This document shows, piece after piece, positions 1 to 12,780 of a stretch of DNA of 64,000 nt. The stretch comes from Chlamydomonas reinhardtii. Taxonomy: Eukaryota; Chlorophyta; Chlorophyceae; Chlamydomonadales; Chlamydomonadaceae. Location: contig NC_057006.1 of NCBI RefSeq assembly GCF_000002595.2, positions 1,986,246 through 2,050,245 on the forward strand. The letters are read 5' to 3'. Under the pieces are notes generated by a model. That model was not told the DNA's origin and did no database searches. It was given only the letters and a program-made list of their open reading frames with translations. Every line of letters starts with the position of its first letter. Position 1 is the stretch's first letter. The translations under genes and the position numbers were made by a program.

Positions 1-900
1 CATGAAAAGCCCCGGGAAAGCAGTTCAAAGCACCCTCGCGTGCTGCCCACTTCGCCCTCATGCAACACCCGCTCACTGGTCACAAGAAAGCCTGCCGTAC
101 GGCACTACGCAAGCAGAGAACGCACAAGGTACAGCAGCACAGCACAAAGCTAATGGCTTCTTCCCATCCTGCAACATTCAGTGTGTGTACAATCAGAACG
201 TCGCGTCGTGTGTTTCATGCAACAATAGCGCTGGGCCTGGGCTCGATGAGCACATCAGTACAGACCGAAGCGTGCACATGATGCCGAGGGTGCAAGGAAA
301 ATTCCGATTCCTTTCCGTAGACGAGCCGTTATCACACAGCAGGTTCGAGCAAGCGGATGCAGCAACTCCCAACACGGCCACGTGCTGCTGCTGGGGGGCC
401 AAACTCGTCAGACAACAGCCCTTGAGGTCGCATAAAGCAAAACGCCACTCCTTGCAAATTTCCCCATGGGCTTTCTTCGGCATGCACACAAACGATACAC
501 GCAATATCACGCTGGCTTAAAGCTATCCCAGTGGCCGTCCAACAAACCTTGCCCGCACTTTAGGAGTGTGGGACTCAGTCCCACACCCCTAATCATTGTA
601 GAATGTCAGTTAGATGCACCCGGAAGTTGCCGCTGCGTAGCGCGTGCGACACTTGAGAACACGCTCGTGGCGATTCGATTCATCGGATCGGCTTGGCAAC
701 ATCCGTCCACAACTGGATGAAACACCCGTCATACAGTTACTCTAAGGGAGGCAAGCGGCTAGAAAGCACGCGCGCTGCGCCATGCTTACTACGTGCAGGC
801 GGGAGGGGATATCGCTGTGAAGACCCACCTACCCTTTATTGTTCATGCAGTAATCACTCAGCAAAAGCTAAATTGCTCTTATCCTCCCGCCTCCCCAGCT
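1..900. other. 3' flank of gene A; no supported gene
   Basis: Several short open frames overlap here on both strands, but none has a recognisable domain, splice structure or codon pattern, so none is called. Part of this stretch is presumably the 3' UTR of the minus-strand gene ending at 901. I found no TGTAA signal on the minus strand. The only structured sequence is a perfect inverted repeat at 566-586. Confidence 0.5.
562..590. repeat. perfect short inverted repeat
   Basis: Two 10-bp arms (566-575 and 577-586, GTGTGGGACT and its complement) are separated by one base. Three further pairs form after a single mismatch, giving a 29-bp hairpin. It lies downstream of gene A and could form in its 3' UTR if that extends so far. 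Confidence 0.7.
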
Positions 901-3900
901 CTATTCCGCCTTCGCCTTGCCGACAGCCGTCATGTGGCCCGCGGCTCCGCCCGCCAGAAGCTGCAGGTGCCGCCCACCGTGCTGGTTGCCAACCGCTACC
1001 GTGCCGTGGCGGTGGCCGGCGGCGCCGCCGCCGTGCCGCGCGCTGCCGACAGCAGCATCGCTGCGCCGCCAACGGCGGAACTCCCGGCGCCAATACAGCT
1101 CGGCGAGCAGCATGACGGTCATGGTGGCGGTCTCGAAGATGAGGCTGCGCAGGAGCGAGTGGTTGCGGAGCCAGTACTCCGGGAAGATGGAGTGGAAGTG
1201 GCGGTACAGCGCGTACACGCACGGCATCTCGACGGCCAGCATCAGCAGGAACAGGTGCATGGGCACCTGCGTGTGTGTGTGCGTGTGTGTGCGTGCGTGT
1301 GAGTGAGAGAGTGTTGGCAGCGCAGCTGGACGGGCTCAAAAGGAGCACGTCATCAATTTGCCTGGTGTCCCAACACGAGCACGCAGGCACACACGCACGC
1401 ACTCGGTCTGCATCAAGCTCCCTGATGCAGAGCACCAACCCCATCCTGTCAGGGCTGACGGGACCCTTGCAAGCGTGACAGGCCTCCCAACTTTCCCAAA
1501 CAACAAAAACCAGCCGAGCCTAGCGCCGCCACGCACCCGCTCCGCGATGGGTCGCATGAAGGCCTCCGCGAGCACTTCGATGCCACGTGAGGCCATGGGG
1601 CCCATGAGACTGGGCACCATGAGCACGTGGGTGCTCCACAGCAGGTCGCTGGCGATTCGCACGGCCTTGCAGGCCACGCCCGCCGCCACCAGCGCGCGCG
1701 GGTCGCGGCCGCCGTGGCACAGACAGTACCAGGCCCACACCGCCGCCTGCGGTGCAAACAGGACAGCGCAGAGCGTGATGGGGGCATGAAGCGAGCAGAC
1801 AGCTTGGAGTCACGTCATGTTGCGCAAAGGAACAGACGTCGAGGCCATGTAGGGGACCATCAACCAGCACCGTCGACACAGCGACACGTCAGATCGCGAT
1901 ACACGCAAGGCGCGATAAAAGTGCTCCGCGACCCAGGTGCGGCGGCGCACCTGTGTGCCAGTGAAGAACACCAGCGACGCGGCGCCCGACACGCCGTCCT
2001 CCACCAGGGCGCGTGTGCAGCTGATCACAGTGATGAAGCCCACCAGCAGCGAGTAGATCCTGCAGGCGGGGTGGGTTGGTGGGTGAGTGGGTGCTCAGAA
2101 AAGAGCTGGCAGGAGTGGTGGGCAGACGGCGTGGGCGCCATGGGACACCAGGCACAGCGGCGCCCGCGCACCCTATTCCCAACACATCGGCCAGGCCAAC
2201 CAGCAGCGCGCAACACCGGGTCGTGACCCACCACATCATGCCGCAGGTGCGGTCTGCCACAAAGTTCCAGTACTCAGCCTCCATGCCCGGGTCACTGAAC
2301 CGCAGCGACCAGGACGGCGGTGCAGCGCTGGCGCCCGCCACTGGCCCCACAGAGCCGCCAGCCGCATCGGTTACGCCGGCCGAGCCGCCAGCTGCGGCCC
2401 TGTCGCCACCGCCACCGCATTCCGAGCTGCTGCGGGCGGCGGCAGTGCCGCCGGCTTGCGCCGCGGCGTGCTGCAGGAGTGCTAGCGCCAGCGCGCCCTC
2501 CTGGCCCTTGCCAGCGGCCGCTGCCGTCAGCAGCTCCGCCGCTTGCATCAGCCGCGCGCGGCTGCCGGTGTTGCTAGTCCGAGCCGAGCCGGGCTGCGAG
2601 GTGCAGGTCGAGGGGCCCGCGCAGTCCGCGTCCTCCCCGTGCTCGCCCTGTGCCGCCAGCACTGCGTCCGAGTGGGCGTCTGCAGCAGCCATGACAGGCA
2701 CAGCGGCCACGGCAGCGGCCGCCGTCAGCACCGACGACGCTCTCGCCGACGGCACACCTTTGCTGTCACGCGATGTGGGGCTGGGCGACACAGCGGCGGC
2801 GCTGCTGGGGGCCGTGCTATGCAGCTGCAGGGACGCGCGGCCCTGCGTGAGCGACATCGATGTCCGGCGTGAGCCAACGCCGGCGTTTCCATCGCCACTA
2901 CTGGCGCTGCCGGCGCCCACACCAGTGGCACCGCCTGTGGCGTTGCCGCTCATTGAGGCCAGGCTGTCCCATGTGGGCAGTTCCGAGATGCGGCTGAAGG
3001 CGGCGCCGGGGGCCGCGGAACCGCTCAGCGCGCGCGCCGCCACCGCGATCACCCTTGGCTGCTGGCCCGGCGCCATCGCCTCGTCGCCATCGCCGGCGCC
3101 TGCTGAGAACCCCATACCTGACGTTGAGGTCGACGGGCCCGCGGCCAGCCGCGGCGTGTCGTCACCTGCAATGGTGCTGATGCTGGCCATCTCAGCTAGG
3201 CTGCGCACCTCGCAGCCGCGGCCAGGCAGCAGCGCCGTGCCCAGGGTCAGGCTGATGGACAGGCTGGCGCCGTCGCCGCCGCCGGCCGCCTCCGTCGCCG
3301 TCGCGGTGCTCCACTCCGCCGGCTCCGCCCCAACCGCCGCGGCGTGGCTGGTCACGTCCACCACAGCCCCAGCCGGCGGCGCGCCGCCGCTGCAGGCGCC
3401 GCCATCCGCCGCCGCGGCCGCGGCGCGGTTGATCTCCACGCTGCTGCGCGCGCGCGAGGCTACCACAAAGGCTGTCAGCAGCTCCACGGTGACACGAGGG
3501 CTGGCGCCCGCCTCCGCCAGCAGCACCTCCGGCGCCGTTAGGCCCAGCTCCACACAGGCGGCGCGCAGCACCAGCGCCGCCGTCGACAGCATGCCGGCGG
3601 CGCAGCACCCCGCCAGCAGCGTGCAGGCCAGGTCGGTCAGGTGCTCGCCGTACGGCGTCGTACCGGCGGCGGCGGCCGCAAAGGCGGTGGCGGAGGAGCC
3701 GGTGGAGGTGGCGACGGGGCTGTGCGTCAGGCTGCTGCCGGCGCTGCCGCTGCCGTCAACGGACAGCGGCGCTGCGTGGGCGGCGCTGCAGTGGTTGCTG
3801 CCGCCGGCCTCCGGTCGCACCGCCATCAGGCGCCGCATGTCGTCGTTAAAGCTGCACAGGCCCGCGCCGTCCATGGGCGCCGCCGAGTCGGATTCGCAAG

Positions 3901-6900
3901 CGCCGCCACCCGCCGACGCCGACGCGGCGGCGGCGGCGTCCAGCAGTGTGCCCAGGTCCGTCAAGAACTGCTGCGCCGCCATCTCAACGCCCGCCGCCAG
4001 CTCGGCGCGCGCCTCCGGCGTGGGCGCCGCGCGCGCCGCGCCCTCGGAGCCGTGCAGCAGGCAGGCCATGGCACCGCGCAGACCCGCCAGCTCTGCCGCC
4101 GCCGCCGCCTCCTGCTCCGTCAGCACCAGCAGCGGCACAGGCGCGCTGGTCGTCAGCCCGCGGCGGCACTCCACCAGCAGCAGCCCGCCGGAGGCTGGCA
4201 GCGCCGCGCCGGCGCCAGCGACGCCGACCTCTACAAGCTGAAGACGGCACTGGCCGCCCGCCGCCGCCACTAGCGCGGCGCCGAGGTCGTTAGCGGCATC
4301 AGCGGGGTGCAGCGGCAGGCTGCTCGCGGCGCCGTTGGGCGCGCACACGCCTGACTCCACCCGCACCGGCAGGAAGCCGGCGGCGGTGCGCACCGTCAGC
4401 TCGTCTGCGGCGCCGGCGGCGTCCTCGCTGTCCGACGAGCAGCACAGCACTCGTACGTCGGTCAGGGCGGCCGCGCCGCGGCCGCACACCACCACTGGCA
4501 TGGGCAGCCACAGCGTGGGCGCCGGAGCCGGCTCTGGCGCGCCGGCTGCGCCGGGCTGCGCCGGCGCCGCCGCGGCCCACTGGTTGGCGGCGGCATCCCA
4601 CGCCAGGCGCACGGCACCGGCCGGGTCCGTGCCCACCTGCACGTCCACGAAGGGGTCGGCCGCCGAGTCCAGCAGCCCGCACTGGTGCAGCGCTGCGCCC
4701 ACCGCCTCCGGCCGCAGCCCCAGCCCCAGCCAAGCCCGCTCGTCGCCCGCACGCAGGCCGCCCGTCCCGGCGGCGGCCGCTGCTGCGGCAGCGTCGGAGG
4801 GGTTGGCGGGGCCGTGCAGCACGCGGTTGAGCTGCTGCCACGCAGTGGAGGCCGCGGAGTCCACATCGTGGCCTGGACCAATCACAAGCGACGAGAACAG
4901 CGGGTCCGCCGGCACTTCAGTGCCGGCGCCCTGCCAGCGGCGGTAGCCGAGGCCGCTGCCCATGCCTGCGGCAGCGGGCGCGGCGGTGGCCTGAGCAGCC
5001 GAGTAGCTGACGTATCCGTTGGAGCCCGACGGCGGCCGGCGGCTGCGGCCGCCTCGGCCAACGCCTGGCGAGCGCGGCGGCGACGGCGGCAGCATCTGCA
5101 CCATGTCAAACACCAGCTCGACGCAGCCACGCCGCGCGGCGACGCCCGTCAGCACCCACGTTCCGGGTGCGGCCGCCGCCGCAACGCCGCCGCCACCTGC
5201 GCCGGCCGTGGCGCCCGCGGCCGCCGCTGCCTTGGCGAGCTGCGACGGCAGGTCCGCGGGCAGCGCATCGGGGTGCGCGGACTGGATCTTGGCGGTGACG
5301 CGCACGCGGCGCATGCGCGCCGACAGGTGCACGCCGCGCGCGCGGCTCAGCATGCGCATCATGGCCACTGTCTCAGACACCGTGTACTCCAGGGGCGCGT
5401 CCTCCGGAATCACGTAGTCAGCCAACTGTCGGCCCTTGGCGGCAGCGGCGGAAGCTGCGCTGGAGGTCGCGGCGGCGTGCGCCGCCGCCGCGGCGGCGGC
5501 CGCGGCGGCCGCGCCGGCGGCGGTCTTGCTGAAGGGGGTGTAGGTGCGCGGCAGCTGCATGGGCAGCGTGGGCGCAGCCGGCGCCGCGGACTGCGGCGGC
5601 GCCAGCGTGCTCTGCAGGGCGCTGGGCAGGTACACGCGCGCGGGCGGCACCGCCACCGGCACCACAACGCCCGGGTGCGGCTGCGCCGCATCCGCCGCTG
5701 GCGGCGGCGCCTGTGCCACGAACGCCGCGGCCGCGGCGGGCAGGACCTGCCCCAGCCCCTGCCCCTGCCCCAGCCCCTGCTGGTACGGCGGGTGGTGGAC
5801 CATGCCGGCGGCGGTGCCCGGCAGCGTGCCCGGCAGCCGCGCCCAGGAGGACAAGCCCTTGCCGGCGTCCTCGCCCGCTGCATGATCGTAAGGACGGGTC
5901 GAGGCTCGCGTCTGGGGCCAGCCGTCAGGCCAGCCGCCCTCGCTTGCGCCGGTCATGACGCCAGAGCCCACGGACCCGGCGCATGCACCGCTGCCGATGG
6001 CGCTGGCCGCCGCAGTATTGGCGACGGCGCCCGCACCGGGCAGGTACATGCGGGTCAGACGGCGCGGAGCGTAGCGCGTGTAGCCTTGCGGCGCAGGCGA
6101 GGCAGCCGCACCGCTGGCCGTCGCGTCGCGGTCCGACGGCACCGCATCGCGCTGCTCCGGCGGCGGTGTCGGCGAGGACGACGCCAGCGGCTGCATCACT
6201 GACACCTGTGCGCGCGGCAGCTGAAGGGCTGCCTTGTCCAGGGACAGTACCTTGACGAATCGTCCGGTGCCGGTGAGCGGCCTGCGTGTGGGAGAGGCGG
6301 AAAAGGACGTAAAGCCACTAGGTGTGGTACCCAGACCAGTGGAATGATACATCGATACTAACATGCGTGCATACGGGAAGTATTTGAAGTCCAAAGTCTA
6401 AAGCAAGGATTTCCGTGGGCCACCCGCCTCACCTCATGCCGGACAGCGCGTGCGAGTCCGCCGGGTCCTCAGTGGCCTGGTCCGACCAGTCCTTGCTGCG
6501 GCAGCGCGCGAACACGGGGAGTAAGGCGCCGCTGCCGCCTGCACTGCTGCCCGCGCCGCTGCCGGCAGCCAAGCCGCCTGCGCTGCTGCCCCCAAGCCGC
6601 AGCTGCGGCGGCGCGGTCGGATCCAAGGGCCCCAGCGGTGGGCGCGCTGCTCCTGCCGAGGCGGAGGCTGCGATCGTCGACATCGTCGCCTGGGGCTCTC
6701 CAGCCATGCCCACAGCCGCTGCCGCCAACAGGGGCGCCCTGCCAGGCTGGCCGCTGCCAGCAGCTGAGTCCAGGGCGCCAAGGGCGCCAAGGGAGCCACC
6801 AGAGGCCGGCGGCAGACTGAGCACCGGTGGCTGCGGCGACCGGTATAGTGCAGCCGGCGGCGTGCGCGTCAGCACCACAGACGCGCCGCTGGCGGTCAGT

Positions 6901-9900
6901 CGCATCGGCGCCGACAAGGGCACCCCGTATACAAAGCGTTGAGGATCGGGGGCGCCGCCGCCACCCGAACCCCCCTCGATGCGGGCCGATCGCGACTGCT
7001 GCAGCTTCTTAGTCGAGTCCGTCACCGAGCCCTTGATCGCCAGTCCGCTGCCACCGCCGCTGTCGTACTTATCAGCGGCCATCAGCATCTGCGCAGCCGC
7101 GACGGCGCGTGCTGGGCCGTCGCCAGCAGCGCCATCGGCGCAGCCTGCGGCGGCGCCGGGGGAGCCCGCCACCGGCGGCGCGGTGGCGGCGCCGGTGCCC
7201 TGCAGGCGGTGGTCCAGCGGTGTGGGCACGTCCAGGCTGCGGGGCCGCACGTCGTACTCTGAGGTGGTGCCGTTCCCTATCCCGGTGGAGAGGTCGTCGT
7301 TGGTGTTGCCGTTGCCGACGTCGACGCACAGCTCGTACGAATGCGCCGTCTCCATCAACTCCTCCTCGTCATCCTTGTCGTCGCCCTCCGTGTTGCCAAA
7401 GGCGGTGGCGGCGCTGGTCACGGTGGCGGCCTCAGTGCCGGCGCTCGCGAAGGAGGGCAGCAGCGAATGCGCCGAGACCGGCGCGGCCGGCAGCAGCCCG
7501 GCGGTAGGCGTCAGGGAACCGCTGCAGTACGAGGATTCCGTGCTGACGCTAGGCGCCGCAATCGGAGGGGCAGGGGGACTGTCCGTGGCTGCAGCGGCGC
7601 CGTCCGTCGCTGCGGCAGCGCTGGCAGCGGCCGCAGTGGTGCTGGCAGCGGCCGCCTGCTGCGTTGCCAGCACCACGCCTGTCGGCAGGCCGCACTCCGG
7701 CAGCGGCGCGCTCCTGCAGTTAGTGCTGCTGCCAGGGTGGGCGGAGCCACTCGCGCCGGTGCAGGCACCGCCAGCAGCTGTTTTGCTACCCAAGGATGCG
7801 AGCGCGACGGCGTTGCTGCTGCCAGTCATGAACGCCGTCGCGGCGGTGCTGGTGGTAATAGAGTTGATGGTGAGTTGCCGGCTGCTGCCAAAGCCCAGGC
7901 AGGTGCTGGCGCAGGCGCTGGCGGTCGTGCTGCCGGTGTGGCTGGTGGCGATGACGGTTGCGGCACCAGTGCCAGGAGCAGCGGCCGAGCCGACGCCAGG
8001 GGCGGTCGGATCGGCGCCGTGGGCACAGGTGTGAAGTACACGAGTGACCGTTTGCTTGACGGCTATTGTCGGGCCCGCGATGCCGGCTGGCGTGACGGCC
8101 GAGTTGCTGGCAGCCTTGCTGGCGCTGCCGGTGATGAGAGCCGAGCTGGCCACCTGCAGGAAGGAAAAACCCGGAGTGCAACGCTGCCATTTTCAGGTCA
8201 CCTTGCTCCACTTCCAAACCAATGGCACGCCTTGCAGGGATGCAGCGAACGCTGGTGCAATGCAGGGCTGCATGTCAATCTCAGGGAGTCAGCTGTCCAC
8301 CTAGCAGCACAGCAATAATATATTTATGTAGCACGTGGCCGTCTCGCCGCGTCGCACCTGGGTTGATGTCGGAAGGGACTCGGTGCTCAGGATAGGGCCG
8401 CTAGCGCTACCCCACGCGCCGCTCTCGTCGCCTGTGACGCGCAACAAACAGGGCACCGCAACCATATCATGAGTGCAAGTGCCAAGCACCAGCCCGCCAG
8501 TAAGCTGTGGCAATCATCTTCGTTTGAAGCCAAGTGGCAAACATCTGTGGCAAACATCTGTGGCAAACATCTTCATTTGAGGCCAAGTGCTCAGGCATCA
8601 CCCACCGTCAACGCCTGCCATGGACAGAGTGAGCTGCCCTGACGGGTCACCCGCCACATCCAAAGCACTCATGGCGCGACCTGCACCGGCGCCACTGCTC
8701 CCAGCCGCCACCGCCGCCCCCAGCGCGCCGCGCACTCCCGGCGCCACCAGCGCAGGGCCACACGTGGCCAGAAGCCGCTGCTCCATGCAGGCAGCAAGCA
8801 GCTGCAAATGGCGACAGAGCATACCACAAGTACATTAGACAAACACGGCAAGGTCTTGCAACAGTGCTCCTGAGATCTGGTTCTGGCCATAGGTTGCCTT
8901 GAGACGTGTTCGCCAAGTGCGCTCACCTCCGTTGCTGACTCCAGATGGCCCCGCACACACGCCAGCTCGGCCTCACTGGGCTGTCGCTCGCCCGCTGCCG
9001 TTGCCACGGACGCATACGCCACGACAGCGCACAGGATGTTGGGCAGAGGACATGAGACGACGACCAGCGAGCTGCGCTCCAACTCCACGCCCGCCGCCGC
9101 AAGAGCTGCCAGGTCTGCAGGCAGCTCACCGCCCTGCTTGACTCCGGCATCGCCACACGACAGCACAAATTGGCGCTTTGCAGACATGGGCCCAGGGCTG
9201 GGCGCCGGTAGGGCCGCTGCAGGCGCCATCTGGTGCGCTTGGGGCGCGCGCAGCAGGAGCGTGTCCATGAGCGGCATGAGGGCCGGCGGCTTGCCCGCCG
9301 GCGTGCAGTACAGCTGCAGCTGTGGACCCGGCGCGCCCGCAGCACCCAGGCTCCGCTGCAAGGCGGCTGCCGCGCTCCCGCTGGCGCTGGCGCTAACACT
9401 GGCGCTGCCGCTGCCACTGCCGCCGTGCACAGCGCCGCTTAGTGGCGTGCTGGGGCTGCCGTTGTTGCCCCCGCCGCCCCCAGCACTGCGGCTGAGCACG
9501 AGGCCCAGGGTAACGGAGACCGGCGGCGCGGCGGGCGGCAGCGCGGCGTGGACTACCTTATGCACGCCGCTGGCTGCAGCGCGGACTGCAGATGCGTGGT
9601 CACCTCCACCTGCAAGTGCTAGCGCCATTGAACACACCTGCAGCCAGGTCACACGCACGGGATCACAACATGACACAGCCACGTTTGCTGAAGCAAATAA
9701 CTCTGGCTATCCCGCGCCGGCTCATACCGTATGGATGGGCCATGCGGCAATGCCCGGCCCTCTGCAGCGCCCCGCCCCACCCGTCCAGAACCGAAGCTCA
9801 CCTGGCCCGCACTGCTGCGCGACTCCTTGCTGCCAAAGAAGTTCGCCGCCACCTCATCCGCCACCTCCTTCATCATTGAATTGACGTCAGTGCCTGCTGC

Positions 9901-10852
9901 CGATCCCCCACCGCAGTTATCCCCTGAGTTTGCAGGGGACCCCCGCCGGCGCCGCGACTCGGCGCGAGCCAGCCGGTCGTCAGTGGCTGCCAGCACCAGT
10001 ACGCCAGCGACGGAGCCGTCCTGACGCGCCACGAGAGGCAGCGCCGCTAGCTGGACGTTGCGAGGTGTCACTGGTGCGGGCACCAGGCCAGGGCCACAAA
10101 GCCTTAGGCTTGGCACGCGGGCCAGCAGCACTTGCTGGTACAGCGCCTCCAGGTCAGCCGGCAGGTCGGCCAAGTGCTCGCACCCCGGCTGTACTGTTGC
10201 GAAGTATGGCTCCTGTGGTCCAACAGCGCAAATACATCAATGTCTAGCCACCGCCAAAGGCGGCACAAACGTTACATAAAGCGCAACGCATTAATCACTT
10301 ACATGCGAGGCGAGCACCAGCGCCACGCCGCTGGGCTCACTGGAATCGTTAGATATGATGCTACCAAGTGAATGCTTGCTGGTGGCTGCCCGAGCAACGG
10401 ACAGCGCCGGTTGGGGAAAGCTCGCAACGAGGACACTGTTGCCGCCGTCCTCAAGGACCCAGCAGCTGCAAGAAGGCATGTTTAAGGCTTAATGAGGCAG
10501 CAGCACGAAAACGCCGGGACCTGGTGAGCCGCGAACCGGTTCCTCCTACTCCCAGACAGTCTCCCCACCTGGCCGCACTGAAGCCCCGCAAGGCTATTAG
10601 CTCGGTAATATGTTGCTGCAGTCTGAACCTCCATGACTCAGGTATGGAGGCAGTCGCCCCGTCCAGGACCAACGCCTTGTGCTCAGAAATCGCCGTTTCA
10701 GCAGGAGCCGGCACATGCTGGCCTGCTGGCGCCTCCGTATTTGCATCATTCAAAGAGGAAGCCTTCACCGGGTCTACAACTTTTGGAGGAGGCGGTCTTG
10801 ATGCCTCCTGAGGCGACTCCGCAGTTTGCGGAGCGCGGAAGCAGCACAACAT
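901..10852 (-). CDS. gene A: giant GAF-like, low-complexity, multi-pass membrane protein
   Basis: Eleven exons: 10852-10569, 10465-10303, 10212-9802, 9637-8927, 8801-8606, 8431-8358, 8153-6433, 6281-2232, 2059-1951, 1746-1537, 1266-901; 2,764 aa. The ATG (protein start MLCCFRAPQ) has an in-frame TAG seven codons upstream at 10873-10871. Residues about 30-600 look like two GAF-type sensor units, with runs such as GFSAASCWVLEDGGNSVLVA and LERSSLVVVSCPLPN. Residues 614-1190 are Ala/Gly/Ser-rich and probably disordered. The large eighth exon carries a conserved block near residue 1575 (LTGVAARRGCVELVFDM). That block and the region after it resemble in layout the C-terminal half of large plant SPL (SPL1/SPL7/CRR1-type) proteins, but I see no SBP zinc finger. 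The last four exons encode several hydrophobic helices. Gene B is a paralogue. Function is unknown; a membrane-anchored sensor or regulator is an inference. Confidence 0.7.
8534..8572. repeat. three 13-bp tandem units in a gene A intron
   Basis: GTGGCAAACATCT is repeated three times inside the intron between 8606 and 8431. Related half-units (TTTGAAGCCAAG and TTTGAGGCCAAG) lie on either side. Confidence 0.8.
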
Positions 10853-12780
10853 TGCAGCAAATCTACTAGTCTACGCACTCATGCTTGAACAGAAAAATAC
10901 AGGTGTACAGCGATACTCGGGCTGGGGTCAAAAGGGTGAAACCCACATAACTCCCACATTGCGTTCGTGCCCTCCCCTGTTTGTGCCATCGCGTTTCCTG
11001 TGACCCGGCCTCTGTGTACGCCGTCGGAAAGGCTGCCACGTACATATCTTGTCACCTCATACTGGCTGGTGGAGGCGTGAATACCGTGTGTGCGGGCGTT
11101 TACCCGGCGCGCTCAAGGGCGCGCTGCATACTGTAGCTTGCTGGCACTGCGCCTGCGCTAGGCTAGCGTTGCTGTCATAGCGACATAGCGCCCCACCCGA
11201 AGGCACAAGGCACAGTCCTTTCAGTTTTACAAAGGCAGTTTCACAGCAGCGCCAGCCACGTGCCCTCCGCTTACGCCTGCTTCCCCTGCGCAACGAAATG
11301 CCGTGCAATGGACGCGCTTCAGTTGCTGACCACAGCACAACCGTGTGCCCCGCGACCGCCCTGACCGCCCATGGAGTATGGGAGTCGGCCCATGCAACGA
11401 GGCCCTAAATGCTCGCTTTGCTGTGTGCAGTGTTGGCGAGCGCGTAGGCAAGTCGGTCCCCTGGACGATATAAGGCATCCCTGTATTAGCGCCTGTGAAA
11501 CCTGACGGTACTGCCAAGGAACCGTCACAGTAGCCGTGAGGAATGGGACGTGTTGTTGTTCATCGCCCCGCTACACGTGCGCAACCCCTTCACTACAAGC
11601 CATCGCCCTGATCCGCTGGTCCGCTGCACCTAACCACATGAGCCCGTTCAAACTAGTGCCCATGCCCCGTTTTAACCAGCCGACGCCATGCGACCCGCAC
11701 GACACAACGGTGTCCTTTAGCGATAGGTCATCAACTTCAAACCGCGCTAGCAGCAGTGATGATGCGTGTACTTTGCACGTGCGGCGTGCGGCGCGGCAAT
11801 CCTCGCAACTACCAACACTTTAACTGACACACGGGGATCACAAACGGGCTTTCGCGCAACTGCCAACAAACAGGGGCGGCGCGTGGCGTGGTGCTTGGCG
11901 CGAGTGGGAGCTGACAGTTGCGCGGGGGCACGTGTGGGAAGCTGCTGTGGAGTACGGCGGAGCTCTGCAGGCTGTGGCGGTTGGCGCGCAGTGCGAGTGG
12001 GAGTGCGTAGTTGGGCAGCGAGGCGTGTGGGAAGCTGCAACAGGATACGGCGGGGCTTGGTGGAGGCTGGTGGTTGGCGCGCAGCGCGAGTGGGAGTGCA
12101 TAGTCGTGCGCGTGCCGTTTGGGAAGCTGCGTGTGTGAGCTGCGTGTAAACTCAGAGAGACGCATGGGGCTGACCCGGTTTCCATAAGCTGCCTCTGAGC
12201 GCACACGGTCTCACACGGTTGACAGTTGGGCTGCAGCGCGGGCGGGACGCCATGAGAGTCGCTGTTGGCCGAAAACCGAACTGCACTAGTTCATGGTGAG
12301 AAACAAGATATTGTTAATTATTTCACCGATCGATCTATTGATGGACTGATGGTGTCGCGCATACTCATGTGACTAAGAGTGAAGTTAGGGCCCCATGTGT
12401 GCGCCGCTGCCTGCTGCCTGCAGCCTGCTGACGGGTGATATCGTGTGCAGGTGTGTGCGGCACGGCGCAACTACCTATCTACGGGACGTGACGTGCCAGC
12501 CTGCATGCCGGTGTGACTGATGGTTACCTGATAGAGGTTGCATGTGGGACGACAGCCGTGGACTAAGCCAGGGCCCCAAAAACGTACGAGACACGCACGC
12601 TCACCCGAGGAGAGATCCCCGAATGACCCTCATGCTCCTCGCCTCCGGAGAGGGGAGGAACCCCAGGCCCGGCACACCGCAAACGCTAGCGCTGCTCACC
12701 TAAGCCGTGGGTCGGCGTCATAAGACTACCTCTTGCGAGTCCCTCAGCTGACAAGCTAGGCCTGCCGCTGCCAATTGTAT
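10853..12780. other. intergenic, no supported gene
   Basis: This stretch lies upstream of gene A, so its near end should hold that gene's promoter. No open frame shows a domain or a splice pattern. It contains the roughly 92-bp tandem repeat listed separately and a short AT-richer patch near 12,300-12,345. The end near 12,550-12,780 is probably the 3' untranslated tail of the LINE that follows, read on the minus strand. Confidence 0.5.
11839..12131. repeat. about 92-bp tandem repeat, roughly 2.5-3 diverged units
   Basis: The landmark GTGTGGGAAGCTGC starts at 11932 and 12025, with a shortened form at 12117, giving periods of 93 and 92 bp. Internal landmarks (GGTTGGCGCGCAG, CGAGTGGGAGTG) keep the same spacing. 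A partial leading unit precedes the first full one. Confidence 0.7.

Noticed and set aside
2076-4241. Long plus-strand open frame opposite gene A
   Set aside because: It mirrors the Ala/Gly-rich minus-strand exon; GC-rich codons leave the antisense frame open. No domain, and gene A's exons splice in frame with a paralogue in gene B.
4685-6202. 505-residue Arg/Gly-rich plus-strand frame
   Set aside because: Same antisense shadow effect over the gene A exon, with extreme Arg/Gly/Ala composition.
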